Shown here: piece after piece, positions 1 through 6,975 of the stretch
How positions within the stretch are numbered: the stretch's first letter is position 1
How the letters are laid out: each line of letters opens with the position of its first letter
Source of the DNA: Flavobacteriaceae bacterium
Lineage (GTDB): Bacteria > Bacteroidota > Bacteroidia > Flavobacteriales > Flavobacteriaceae
Direction: 5' to 3'
Assembly: GCA_019752245.1 (NCBI GenBank)
Contig: JAIEMH010000136.1
Location: forward strand, 1 to 8,449
DNA length: 8,449 bases
Translations under genes and position numbers: made by a program
Notes under the pieces: model-generated
Database searches by the model: none
What the model saw: only the letters and a program-made list of their open reading frames with translations
What the model was told of the DNA's origin: nothing

Positions 1-5
1 AAAAA

Positions 6-35
6 CTTAAATGCACTTATATTCCTTAAATGGTT
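6..35 (+). repeat. Family A 30-bp intergenic repeat, copy 1
   Basis: This 30-mer is built of three degenerate units of about 10 bp: CTTAAATGCA, CTTATATTC and CTTAAATGGTT. It matches copy 4 (7437-7466, same orientation) at 26 of 30 positions by hand alignment. It lies just upstream of sufC, presumably in the sufB-sufC spacer. Two more copies are found inverted at 4699-4728 and 6976-7005. It contains no recognisable Bacteroidota promoter. Its function is unknown. Confidence 0.75.
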
Positions 36-53
36 TTAAAATAAAAGAATAAA

Positions 54-818
54 ATGTTAAAAATTAGCAACTTACACGCTTCAGTTGAAGACAAAGAAAT
101 ATTAAAAGGAATCAATCTTGAGATAAACGCAGGAGAAGTTCACGCAATTATGGGACCAAATGGTGCTGGAAAATCTACACTTTCTTCCATCATTGCAGGA
201 AATGAAAACTACACAGTAACTGATGGAGAAATCCTTTTGGAAGGAGAAGATATTTCAGAATTGGCTCCAGAAGAAAGAGCGCATAAAGGAGTTTTCCTTT
301 CATTTCAATATCCTGTTGAAATTCCTGGAGTTTCGGTTACCAATTTTATCAAAACATCGATAAATGAAACCAGAAAAGCCAACGGAAAAGAAGACATGCC
401 AGCAAACGAAATGTTGAAATTAATCCGTGAAAAATCGGAATTGTTAGAAATTGATCGTAAGTTTCTTTCTCGTTCGTTAAACGAAGGTTTTTCTGGTGGT
501 GAAAAGAAACGTAATGAGATTTTTCAAATGGCAATGCTAGAACCAAAATTAGCGATTCTAGACGAAACAGATTCTGGTTTGGATATTGATGCGCTTAGAA
601 TCGTGGCAAATGGTGTAAATAAACTTAAAAATCAAAACAACGCTGTATTAGTAATCACACATTACCAACGTTTATTAGATTATATCATTCCAGATTTCGT
701 TCACGTTTTAATGGACGGAAAAATTGTAAAATCAGGCGGAAAAGAGCTTGCCTACGAATTGGAAGAAAAAGGATACGACTGGATTAAAAGTGAAGTAGTC
801 GAAAGTCAAAAGTCTTAA
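54..818 (+). CDS. sufC: SufC, ATPase of the SufBCD Fe-S scaffold complex
   Basis: SufC is the cytoplasmic ABC-type ATPase that drives conformational change in the SufBCD complex during iron-sulfur cluster assembly. All ABC motifs are visible in order: Walker A GPNGAGKST (34-42), Q-loop Gln85 within FQYPVEIPGV, signature FSGGEKKR (146-153), Walker B LAILDE (166-171), D-loop SGLD (174-177) and switch His203. There are no membrane segments. At 254 residues it is close to the usual SufC length. The ATG at 54 gives the expected N-terminus. sufB is presumably just upstream, outside the window. One oddity is that the last codons and the stop (797-818) lie inside an inverted-repeat arm, so the tail ESQKS is probably repeat-derived. 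The downstream four-helix-bundle gene follows in the same frame after 9 nt. Confidence 0.97.
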   Translation: MLKISNLHASVEDKEILKGINLEINAGEVHAIMGPNGAGKSTLSSIIAGNENYTVTDGEILLEGEDISELAPEERAHKGVFLSFQYPVEIPGVSVTNFIKTSINETRKANGKEDMPANEMLKLIREKSELLEIDRKFLSRSLNEGFSGGEKKRNEIFQMAMLEPKLAILDETDSGLDIDALRIVANGVNKLKNQNNAVLVITHYQRLLDYIIPDFVHVLMDGKIVKSGGKELAYELEEKGYDWIKSEVVESQKS

Positions 819-827
819 AGTCGAAAG
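797..827 (+). repeat. Family B inverted-repeat arm, left of the four-helix-bundle gene
   Basis: The arm contains GTCGAAAGTC-like and AGTCTTAAAGTCGAAAG units. Positions 811-827 are a perfect 17-nt inverted copy of 1277-1293. Positions 797-818 also match the reverse complement of 1257-1278 at 20 of 22 positions; the two pairings are alternatives because they cross. The arm overlaps the last seven codons and stop of sufC and ends directly at the GTG start of the next gene. RNA from this region could form a stem enclosing the four-helix-bundle gene. Confidence 0.85.
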
Positions 828-1196
828 GTGGGAAAATTCAGTTCATTTGAAGAAATTAATTCTTGGCAAAAATCAAGAATTTTCAATAAAAGAATTTATC
901 AAATTACTGAAAACCAAAATTTTAAGAAAGATTTTGATTTTGTAAGGCAAATAAGACGTGCATCTATTTCAATTTCTTCTAACATAGCAGAAGGTTTTGA
1001 AAGAAATACAGATAAAGAATTTATTTATTTTCTATATGTTGCAAAAGCCTCTGCTGGCGAAGTCCGTTCACAAATCTATTTAGCATTTGATTTACAATAC
1101 ATAACAAAACTAGAATTTGAAGAGCTACTAGAATCAGTTACAGAAATATCAAAACTGTTAAGCGGTTTTATTAAATACTTGAGTCCAAAGACATAG
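828..1196 (+). CDS. Four-helix-bundle protein, S23/23S-rRNA IVP family
   Basis: The 122-residue product has the hallmarks of the small four-helix-bundle family (S23/IVP, related to the Avd accessory proteins of diversity-generating retroelements). These are FEEINSWQKSR (7-17), QIRRASISISSNIAEGFER (41-59, with the conserved SNIAEG core) and AKASAGEVRSQ (72-82). The family includes proteins encoded by intervening sequences in 23S rRNA genes; members are small and basic and suspected to bind nucleic acid, but this one's role is unknown. The GTG start is chosen because the family N-terminus MGKFxSFEEI begins exactly there and no ATG is nearby. It shares a frame with sufC, separated by one TAA and three codons, so coupled translation is plausible. 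It is bracketed by inverted repeats (797-827, 1256-1293) and interrupts the sufC-sufD pair, suggesting a passenger insertion. Confidence 0.92.
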   Translation: MGKFSSFEEINSWQKSRIFNKRIYQITENQNFKKDFDFVRQIRRASISISSNIAEGFERNTDKEFIYFLYVAKASAGEVRSQIYLAFDLQYITKLEFEELLESVTEISKLLSGFIKYLSPKT

Positions 1197-1255
1197 TTTT
1201 AAAATCACATTTAAAGCTTATAATTAAAAACCATCAATAATATTTAGTTGACATT

Positions 1256-1293
1256 CTTAAGTCTTTCGACTTTCGACTTTCGACTTTAAGACT
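1256..1293 (+). repeat. Family B inverted-repeat arm, right of the four-helix-bundle gene
   Basis: A CTTAAGTC segment is followed by three exact tandem heptamers TTTCGAC (1264-1284) and then TTTAAGACT. Positions 1277-1293 are the perfect 17-nt reverse complement of 811-827. The arm ends 8 nt before the sufD start codon. The other part of this 105-nt spacer (1197-1255) is AT-rich with no recognised element. Confidence 0.85.
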
Positions 1294-1301
1294 AAAATAA
1301 T

Positions 1302-2618
1302 ATGGAATTGAAAGAAAAATTAATCTCGTCTTTTATGGCGTTTGAAGAGAAGATTGACGTGAATTCCGATTTGCACGACATCAGAACTTCTGCTATAAAA
1401 AACTTTGAAAATAAAGGTTTTCCTACCAAAAAGGAAGAAGCTTGGAAATACACATCGCTGAATTCAATTCTAAAAAATGACTTTTCGGTGTTTCCAAAAC
1501 ATGAAAATTCAATTGAATTTTCAGAAGTAAAAAAGTATTTCATCCACGAAATTGACACGTACAAAGTCATTTTTGTAGACGGAATTTTCTCTTCATTTTT
1601 ATCGTCAACAACACACGACGGTTTGGATGTTTGCTTAATGTCATCAGCATTGACAAAACCAAAATACAAAATGGTAATTGATGAATATTTCAATAAAATT
1701 GCCAGCAAAGACGAATCGTTAACGACGTTAAATACCGCTTTCGCAAATGAAGGCGCGTATATCAATATTCCAAAAAGTAAGGTTGTAGAGAAACCAATCG
1801 AGATCATTTATTTTTCTACAGGAAAAGAGAATGCGCTTTTGGTTCAGCCAAGAAATTTGGTAATTGTGGGAGAAAATGCTCATGTTCAGATAATTGAAAG
1901 ACATCAATCGTTGAACGAAAATCCAGTTTTGACCAATTCAGTAACCGAGATTTTTGCAAAGAAACGTGCGATTGTAGATTATTATAAAATCCAAAACGAT
2001 TTGCAATCTGCCAATTTAATTGACAATACTTACATCGCTCAAAAAGAGCAAAGCCACGCTTCGGTTCACACGTTTACTTTTGGTGGAAATATTACCAGAA
2101 ACAACCTGAATTTCTATCACCAAGGCGAACATATCGATTCAACTTTGAAAGGAATTACGATTATTGGCGACAAGCAACACGTAGATCATTACACTTTGGT
2201 TCAGCATGCAACTCCAAATTGTGAAAGCCATCAAAACTACAAAACTATCCTAAACGACAGCGCAACAGGTGTTTTTAACGGAAAGATATTTGTAGAAAAA
2301 GAAGCGCAGAAAACGGATGCTTTTCAGCAAAACAACAATATTTTGTTAAGCGATAAAGCAACCATAAACGCAAAACCACAATTGGAAATTTTTGCCGATG
2401 ACGTAAAATGTTCTCACGGTTGTACGATTGGTCAATTAGACGAAAGCGCCATGTTTTACATGCAACAACGCGGAATTCCAAAGAAAGAAGCCAAAGCATT
2501 ATTGATGTACGCCTTCTCAAACGAAGTGATTGAAAGCATCAAAATACCAGAATTAAAACAACGAATTACCAAAATTATCGCTACTAAATTGGGTGTTAAT
2601 TTAGGTTTTGATTTATAA
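1302..2618 (+). CDS. sufD: SufD, Fe-S assembly scaffold subunit
   Basis: SufD is the SufB paralogue that pairs with SufB and SufC in the cytosolic scaffold complex; it is needed for iron acquisition and cluster formation. The 438-residue product has the N-terminal SufD segment FPTKKEEAWKYTSL (40-53), a long beta-rich core typical of the SufBD right-handed beta-helix, and the C-terminal signature KCSHGCTIGQLDE. In that signature, His372 aligns with the conserved functional histidine of SufD (His360 in E. coli). This is followed by QQRGIPKKEAKALL and the helical C-terminus. The ATG at 1302 follows the right repeat arm by 8 nt. Co-transcription with sufC through the inserted four-helix-bundle gene is likely, since no promoter is evident in the spacer. 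A strong terminator follows at 2679-2710. Confidence 0.96.
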   Translation: MELKEKLISSFMAFEEKIDVNSDLHDIRTSAIKNFENKGFPTKKEEAWKYTSLNSILKNDFSVFPKHENSIEFSEVKKYFIHEIDTYKVIFVDGIFSSFLSSTTHDGLDVCLMSSALTKPKYKMVIDEYFNKIASKDESLTTLNTAFANEGAYINIPKSKVVEKPIEIIYFSTGKENALLVQPRNLVIVGENAHVQIIERHQSLNENPVLTNSVTEIFAKKRAIVDYYKIQNDLQSANLIDNTYIAQKEQSHASVHTFTFGGNITRNNLNFYHQGEHIDSTLKGITIIGDKQHVDHYTLVQHATPNCESHQNYKTILNDSATGVFNGKIFVEKEAQKTDAFQQNNNILLSDKATINAKPQLEIFADDVKCSHGCTIGQLDESAMFYMQQRGIPKKEAKALLMYAFSNEVIESIKIPELKQRITKIIATKLGVNLGFDL

Positions 2619-2678
2619 GATTTAGAAGCGAATGGCTTGGGCATTCTAGCAAACCATTTTCCAGCTTTCCTTTACAAT
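2619..2678 (+). other. Spacer with weak stem-loop upstream of the terminator
   Basis: This 60-nt stretch between the sufD stop and the terminator is richer in G and C than other spacers here. It can form a small stem of AATGGCTT (2631-2638) with AAACCATT (2651-2658), with one mismatch. The segment ending CCAGCTTTCC (2661-2670) reminds me of the start of a longer intergenic element seen in flavobacteria, but that is from memory and the rest of it is absent. No ORF is supported. Confidence 0.25.
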
Positions 2679-2710
2679 AAAAAAAGTCCCGAAACCTAGG
2701 GACTTTTTTT
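2679..2710. terminator. Bidirectional intrinsic terminator after sufD
   Basis: The left arm AAAAAAAGTCCC (2679-2690) and right arm GGGACTTTTTTT (2699-2710) form a perfect 12-bp stem around an 8-nt loop. A U-tract results on either strand. It sits between the convergent genes sufD (+) and the 2808-3311 gene (-), so it can end both transcripts. The remaining spacer, 2711-2807, shows nothing else recognisable. Confidence 0.93.
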
Positions 2711-2807
2711 ATTTTCTCTTCAAATGAAATTCATCGAATACCACTGAAAATAAATAACTAATGAGATAATCTGGGCTAGATTTGTGACTGTATTGAATAC
2801 CTTGTTT

Positions 2808-3311
2808 TCAACTTTTAAATATAATTTCTTTTCTATTCCAGCTTTTTAGAATAATAATATCTTTATTTAACATTTGATTTATTAAATATGCAACTTTAAT
2901 TGAATCATTTTTTGATAATCGCTCCTTAAAAATGTATTTATCTTTTTCTATCAGGCTATCAATATAAATTCGATATCCACCTTGAATATGTGAATTGATG
3001 TACTCTATATATATAGCAGCAATCCTTTCAGGATTAATTTCAATTTCATTTATATATAAAAGTTCATTCTCAAATCTTAAAGTGTGTTTTCGGTGTTTTT
3101 TCCACTCGAAATAATCTACCAACGATAGATATCCCAATAGGAATATCCCTAAAATAATAGAAGGAAGGTTATCGTAAATAGGTGTTTTTAGTTTGATAAA
3201 TATAAATGAGATTATTATTGCTGAAACTGTCAAGTACACATATGTAAAGGTTTTGTTGAAATAAAAATCAATGGTTAAGATACCGTTATTTTCTTGTAAA
3301 TTGAATTTCAT
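2808..3311 (-). CDS. Hypothetical protein with two N-terminal membrane helices
   Basis: I do not recognise this 167-residue family. After a short polar N-terminus there are two hydrophobic segments, about residues 22-40 (YVYLTVSAIIISFIFI) and 50-67 (LPSIILGIFLLGYLSLVDYF). These are followed by a basic stretch (EWKKHRKH) and a mixed alpha/beta C-terminal domain of about 95 residues, probably cytoplasmic. The arrangement of two helices with a small soluble domain resembles bacterial PH-like membrane proteins, but no diagnostic motif is visible. The ATG lies 5 nt after the stop of the upstream serine hydrolase, so the two genes are very likely one transcript. The gene ends with TGA and is terminated by the shared hairpin at 2679-2710. 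It is markedly AT-rich. Confidence 0.75.
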   Translation of the reverse strand: MKFNLQENNGILTIDFYFNKTFTYVYLTVSAIIISFIFIKLKTPIYDNLPSIILGIFLLGYLSLVDYFEWKKHRKHTLRFENELLYINEIEINPERIAAIYIEYINSHIQGGYRIYIDSLIEKDKYIFKERLSKNDSIKVAYLINQMLNKDIIILKSWNRKEIIFKS

Positions 3312-3316
3312 CCTAA

Positions 3317-4666
3317 TTAGCGTTTCTTCAAACTCCCAACAACTTCACTCAAAAATCCATTAAAATCAAATTCAGGATTTTCTTTCAATCCCATTCTCAC
3401 AATCACTAAATCATGACTTGGAAAAACAGCTACCATTTGACCTTGAAAACCGCTTGCATAAAACATGTCTTTAGGTACATCAGGAAAATATCCGCCAGCG
3501 TTTAACCAAAATTGTCCTCCATATCTTCCGTTGGAAGTGTTGGTTGGCGTGGCTACAAATTTTGCCCAACTTTCGTTAAATAATTGTTCGCCGTTCCAAT
3601 TTCCTTTGTGTAAATAGAGTAATCCAAATTTTGCCCAATCTCTTGTCGTTGCCCAACCGTAAGACGAACCCACAAAGTTTCCAGTCATATCACTTTCAAC
3701 AATCATGGAGTTCATTCCAATTTTATCGATTAGCGAAGCATACCAAAAATCTAAATATTCCTGGTGTGTTTTAAACTGATTTCGCAGAATTTTAGACAAT
3801 AAATTGGTGGTTCCAGACGAGTAATTCCAATGCAAATTTGGCGGAAATTTTGCTGGTTTTTCAAGTTGCACTTGTCCCATATCTTCGGCTTGAAAAAGCA
3901 TTTTTGTGGCATCACAAATTTTATCATATTTCTCTTCCCATTCCAAACCCGAGTTCATGTGAAGCAAATCACTTGTTTTAATTATAGCACGTTCATCTTT
4001 TTGCCATTCCGCAATTGGTGCAGGTTTGTTGATGTCAAATTTGCCTTGTTTTTCGAGAATTCCAAAATAGGTAGCCGTAATACTTTTGGTCATCGACCAG
4101 CCTAAAATTCTGGAATTTTTATTGAAGTCAGTATCATATTTCTCAGCAATGATTTTGTTTTTATAAATCACTATTACGGAACGAGTTCGCTTGTCTTTTT
4201 CTCCTTTTTTGTCAAAAGCATTAGCAACTGCAGCATTTAATTTTGCATAATCAATGTTTGAAAAAACAGTGTCTTTGGGTTCACTATTACCGTAAGGAAA
4301 AGGTAAATTGTTTTGTAATTTGTTGCGTTTAGGAACTTCATAAGGTTTGGAAACATCAAAATCATCGTTTATTAAAGTCGCGCCAAGTCCTCCACGGTAG
4401 ATTGCTTTGCGTTCTTTTAATCCAAAAACGGTTGAGGTTACAGACTTTGCATCATCGTTAATGGTGTTTGTTGCCCAATCAATTTTTGCGATATCATTGT
4501 CACCGCTTTCTATGATTTCCAACGTTCGATTGTCATTAAAATGTCCAGATGCAACACTTTTCGCAGAAAATCCAGAAATTAAATCGAGTTGTGGGTAAAT
4601 TGCAATTCGTAAATAAACTAAAAGAAGTACTATTACAACCGCAAATATTTTAAGGAATTTTTTCAT
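3317..4666 (-). CDS. Membrane-anchored serine hydrolase, beta-lactamase/class C PBP-like
   Basis: The product belongs to the serine beta-lactamase-like (PF00144) superfamily, which covers class C beta-lactamases, D-amino peptidases and esterases; the substrate cannot be told from sequence. With the ATG at 4666 it has 449 residues. Features are an N-terminal hydrophobic segment at about 5-19 (FLKIFAVVIVLLLVYL) acting as anchor or signal, the nucleophile motif SMTK (Ser191, Lys194), the second motif YSS (Tyr282-Ser284, in place of YxN), and the C-terminal GFQGQ (405-410 region) before the final beta-strands. The catalytic domain starts near residue 135, after a family-specific N-terminal region. 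An upstream in-frame ATG at 4723 would add 19 residues, but it lies inside a dispersed repeat and would bury the signal-like start, so 4666 is preferred. It leads a two-gene minus-strand unit splitting the SUF cluster. Confidence 0.9.
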   Translation of the reverse strand: MKKFLKIFAVVIVLLLVYLRIAIYPQLDLISGFSAKSVASGHFNDNRTLEIIESGDNDIAKIDWATNTINDDAKSVTSTVFGLKERKAIYRGGLGATLINDDFDVSKPYEVPKRNKLQNNLPFPYGNSEPKDTVFSNIDYAKLNAAVANAFDKKGEKDKRTRSVIVIYKNKIIAEKYDTDFNKNSRILGWSMTKSITATYFGILEKQGKFDINKPAPIAEWQKDERAIIKTSDLLHMNSGLEWEEKYDKICDATKMLFQAEDMGQVQLEKPAKFPPNLHWNYSSGTTNLLSKILRNQFKTHQEYLDFWYASLIDKIGMNSMIVESDMTGNFVGSSYGWATTRDWAKFGLLYLHKGNWNGEQLFNESWAKFVATPTNTSNGRYGGQFWLNAGGYFPDVPKDMFYASGFQGQMVAVFPSHDLVIVRMGLKENPEFDFNGFLSEVVGSLKKR

Positions 4667-4698
4667 AAAAATAATTTTTAAGCAATTTATAAAATTTG

Positions 4699-4728
4699 AA
4701 CCATATAAATTATCTAAGTTCATGTAAG
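4699..4728 (-). repeat. Family A 30-bp intergenic repeat, copy 2
   Basis: Read on the minus strand this is CTTACATGAA, CTTAGATAA, TTTATATGGTT, matching copy 4 (7437-7466) at 26 of 30 positions. It lies in the 182-nt divergent spacer between the serine hydrolase and sufS. It contributes a spurious upstream ATG (4723) in frame with the hydrolase. Confidence 0.7.
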
Positions 4729-4790
4729 TTTTAAAATCTTATGTTTTCTTAAATGTCTAAAGTGGTTTTATATAATATTATTAACAAACG

Positions 4791-4825
4791 TTTGATAAAA
4801 TTCTGTTCCATTTTGTGTACTTTTG
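4791..4825 (+). promoter_or_regulatory. Predicted Bacteroidota-type promoter for sufS
   Basis: TTTG (4791-4794) and TACTTTTG (4818-4825) match the Bacteroidota -33 TTG / -7 TAnnTTTG consensus with a 23-bp spacer, within the 17-23 bp range described for Flavobacterium. Transcription would start around 4830, leaving a leader of about 20 nt before the sufS ATG at 4849. This supports 4849 over the upstream in-frame ATG at 4753, and suggests that the second SUF block is transcribed independently of sufCD. Confidence 0.65.
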
Positions 4826-4848
4826 TATTTAGAATTTTTATAAATAAG

Positions 4849-6063
4849 ATGTTAGACATAAATAAAATAAGAGCCGATTTTCCGATACTTTCACAAAAGG
4901 TAAACGGAAAACCACTGGTGTATTTCGATAACGGCGCAACTTCGCAAAAACCACAAGTTGTGATTGATGCCATTGCAAAATATTATCAGGAAATTAACGC
5001 AAACATTCATCGCGGAGTTCATACGCTAAGCCAATTGGCGACTGATGCTTACGAGATTTCTCGTGGTAAAATTCAGAATCATATTAATGCAAAATTTCCT
5101 TACGAAGTAATTTTCACTTCTGGAACTACACATTCCATCAATGCTGTGGCAAATGGTTTCGCATCACTTTTAAAAGTTGGCGATGAGGTTTTGGTTTCAG
5201 CATTGGAACACCACAGTAATATTGTGCCTTGGCAGATGCTTTGCGAAAAAACCGGAGCAACGTTAAAGGTAATTCCGATGAATGATGAGGGCGAATTGAT
5301 TATCTCAGAATTTGATAAATTACTTTCAGATAAAACTAAAATTGTAACGGTAAATCATATTTCAAATGCTTTAGGAACTTTGAATCCGATAAAGTATATG
5401 ATTGATAAAGCGCATGAATTTGGTGCTGCAGTTTTAATTGATGGCGCACAAGCAGTTCCGCATTTAAAACCAGATGTTCAACAATTAGATTGCGATTTCT
5501 ATGTTTTTTCGGGACATAAAATTTGCGGACCAACAGGAACAGGAATTTTATACGGAAAAGAAGAATGGCTCAGAAAATTACCGCCTTATCAAGGTGGTGG
5601 CGAAATGATTGCCACTGTTTCGTTTGAGAAAACCACTTATGCTGATTTACCTCATAAATTTGAAGCAGGAACCCCAAATATTGCTGGCGGAATTGTTTTA
5701 GGAACAGCAGTTGATTATTTGAATGAAATTGGATTTGAAAATATTGCTGCTTACGAACACGAATTGTTAACCTACGGAACTGAAAAATTACTAGAAATTG
5801 AAGGTTTGAAAATATTTGGAACGGCAAAAGAAAAAACTTCGGTAATTTCGTTTAATATCGAAGGAATTCATCCGTATGATATTGGAACGATTATTGACAA
5901 TAAAGGTATAGCAGTGCGAACTGGTCATCATTGTGCGCAACCGATTATGGATTTCTTCAAAATTCCTGGAACTATAAGAGCAAGTTTTGCCTTTTACAAC
6001 ACTAAAGAAGAAATTGATTTTATGGTTGACGCGATTAAGAAAGCTAAAGCAATGCTGATTTAA
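4849..6063 (+). CDS. sufS: SufS, PLP-dependent cysteine desulfurase
   Basis: SufS converts L-cysteine to alanine, holding the sulfur as a persulfide that passes to SufE. The 404-residue product is a class V fold-type I aminotransferase of group II (SufS/CsdA) type. It begins with the typical DINKIRADFPIL and contains YFDNGATSQKP near 25-35. The PLP Schiff-base lysine is Lys224 in FSGHKICGPTG, and the catalytic cysteine is Cys362 in RTGHHCAQP; these correspond to Lys226 and Cys364 of E. coli SufS. The start at 4849 gives the family length. The in-frame ATG at 4753 would add 32 hydrophobic residues overlapping the predicted promoter and is rejected. It is the first gene of the sufS-lipoprotein-sufE block, and the next gene starts 12 nt after its stop. 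Confidence 0.97.
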   Translation: MLDINKIRADFPILSQKVNGKPLVYFDNGATSQKPQVVIDAIAKYYQEINANIHRGVHTLSQLATDAYEISRGKIQNHINAKFPYEVIFTSGTTHSINAVANGFASLLKVGDEVLVSALEHHSNIVPWQMLCEKTGATLKVIPMNDEGELIISEFDKLLSDKTKIVTVNHISNALGTLNPIKYMIDKAHEFGAAVLIDGAQAVPHLKPDVQQLDCDFYVFSGHKICGPTGTGILYGKEEWLRKLPPYQGGGEMIATVSFEKTTYADLPHKFEAGTPNIAGGIVLGTAVDYLNEIGFENIAAYEHELLTYGTEKLLEIEGLKIFGTAKEKTSVISFNIEGIHPYDIGTIIDNKGIAVRTGHHCAQPIMDFFKIPGTIRASFAFYNTKEEIDFMVDAIKKAKAMLI

Positions 6064-6075
6064 AAAACAATAATT

Positions 6076-6549
6076 ATGAGAACACTATCTATTTTATCGG
6101 TTTTATTTATTACTTTAATAAGTTGTAATTGTCAGAAAAAAGCTGTTGAAGCAACTTCTGAAACTTTAGCAAATGCCAAAGAAGCCAACGTAAATATGGA
6201 ATTAATTTATACTGCAAATACAAGAGGTTTTTATCAAAAAATCACTGTAAAAAATCAGGAAGCATTTGTTTCTAGTGATAGAAATTCAACTGAAAAAGGT
6301 GAAAGTGTAAAAATCTCTGATGCCGATTGGAAAGAACTTTCGGGTTACATGAATGATATGAAATTAGACCAATTGGCAACGTATAAAGATCCAACCCAAA
6401 AGCGTTTTTATGACGGTGCAGCAATTGCAAACTTATTGGTAATTGATAACGCAAAGGAATATAGAACGGTTGATTTTGACAACGGATTTCCACCAGTTGA
6501 AATTGAAAAATTGGTAAATAAGATAACATCACTTGCTAAAAAAGAATAA
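6076..6549 (+). CDS. Small putative lipoprotein between sufS and sufE
   Basis: The 157-residue product starts with a short lipoprotein signal peptide: basic MR, hydrophobic TLSILSVLFIT, then lipobox LISC with Cys17 as the predicted lipidated residue. The mature part has a helical linker rich in Ala and Glu (about 20-40). A small domain of about 110 residues follows, with alternating beta-strands and helices and a conserved-looking segment DPTQKRFYDGAAIANLLV. I think of small Bacteroidota domains of unknown function (possibly DUF6438-like) but cannot confirm this. It would sit at the cell envelope, unlike its cytosolic SUF neighbours. Its stop overlaps the sufE start by one base (TAATG), which points to coupled translation; whether it has a role in Fe-S assembly is unknown. 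Confidence 0.85.
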   Translation: MRTLSILSVLFITLISCNCQKKAVEATSETLANAKEANVNMELIYTANTRGFYQKITVKNQEAFVSSDRNSTEKGESVKISDADWKELSGYMNDMKLDQLATYKDPTQKRFYDGAAIANLLVIDNAKEYRTVDFDNGFPPVEIEKLVNKITSLAKKE

Positions 6550-6968
6550 TGAGCATAAAAGAAATACAAGACGAAATTATTGATGAATTTTCAATGTTTG
6601 ACGATTGGGATGAACGCTTTCAATATGTAATTGATTTGGGGAAAAACCTTCCACTTATTGATGAAAAATTTAAGACAGACGAGAATACTATTAAAGGCTG
6701 CCAATCTAAAGTATGGTTAAATGGAGAAAAAACAGACGACAAAATTGTTTTCACTGCCGATAGCGACGCTATAATTACAAAAGGAATCATTGCTATACTA
6801 ATCAGAGTTTTTTCAAATCAGAAACCTGCTGATATTTTGGAAGCCAACACTGATTTTATTGATGAAATTGGATTAAAAAGTCATTTATCGCCAACACGTG
6901 CCAACGGATTGGTATCGATGATTAAACAAATAAAAATGTATGCTTTGGCATATCAATCACAGAATTAA
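6549..6968 (+). CDS. sufE: SufE, sulfur acceptor and activator of SufS
   Basis: SufE accepts the persulfide from SufS on a conserved cysteine and delivers it to the SufBCD scaffold. The 139-residue product shows the family layout: an N-terminal helix pair with WDERFQYVIDLGKNLP (20-35), the catalytic loop IKGCQSKVWL with Cys51 (the same position as in E. coli SufE), TKGIIAILIRVFSNQ, and the C-terminal LSPTRANGLVSMIKQIK. Length is normal for the family. The ATG overlaps the stop of the lipoprotein gene (TAATG at 6547-6551), indicating translational coupling, and no other start is plausible. The stop is followed after 7 nt by an inverted family A repeat and then the GxxExxY gene. Confidence 0.97.
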   Translation: MSIKEIQDEIIDEFSMFDDWDERFQYVIDLGKNLPLIDEKFKTDENTIKGCQSKVWLNGEKTDDKIVFTADSDAIITKGIIAILIRVFSNQKPADILEANTDFIDEIGLKSHLSPTRANGLVSMIKQIKMYALAYQSQN

Positions 6969-6975
6969 AGACATA

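Noticed and set aside
1264..1284. Three tandem TTTCGAC heptamers considered as a CRISPR-like or iteron array
   Set aside because: The units are 7 bp with no spacers and there is no replication or Cas gene; they form one arm of an inverted repeat.
1292..1807. 171-codon minus-strand frame opposite sufD
   Set aside because: It lies opposite a certain gene, has low-complexity composition typical of antisense frames and no recognisable domain.
2777..2784. TAGATTTG, a match to the Bacteroidota -7 promoter element on the plus strand
   Set aside because: No TTG lies at the expected distance upstream and no plus-strand gene follows; the neighbouring genes are on the minus strand.
3830..4105. Plus-strand frame of 91 codons inside the serine hydrolase gene
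   Set aside because: It is antisense to a well-supported gene carrying catalytic motifs; no family features of its own.
4667..4723. N-terminal extension of the serine hydrolase from the ATG at 4723
   Set aside because: It starts within a dispersed repeat and adds 19 residues before a clear basic-hydrophobic signal or anchor starting at MKKFLKIF.
4753..4848. N-terminal extension of sufS from the ATG at 4753
   Set aside because: The extra 32 residues are hydrophobic and not part of SufS, the frame overlaps the predicted promoter at 4791-4825, and the start at 4849 gives the normal length and N-terminus.
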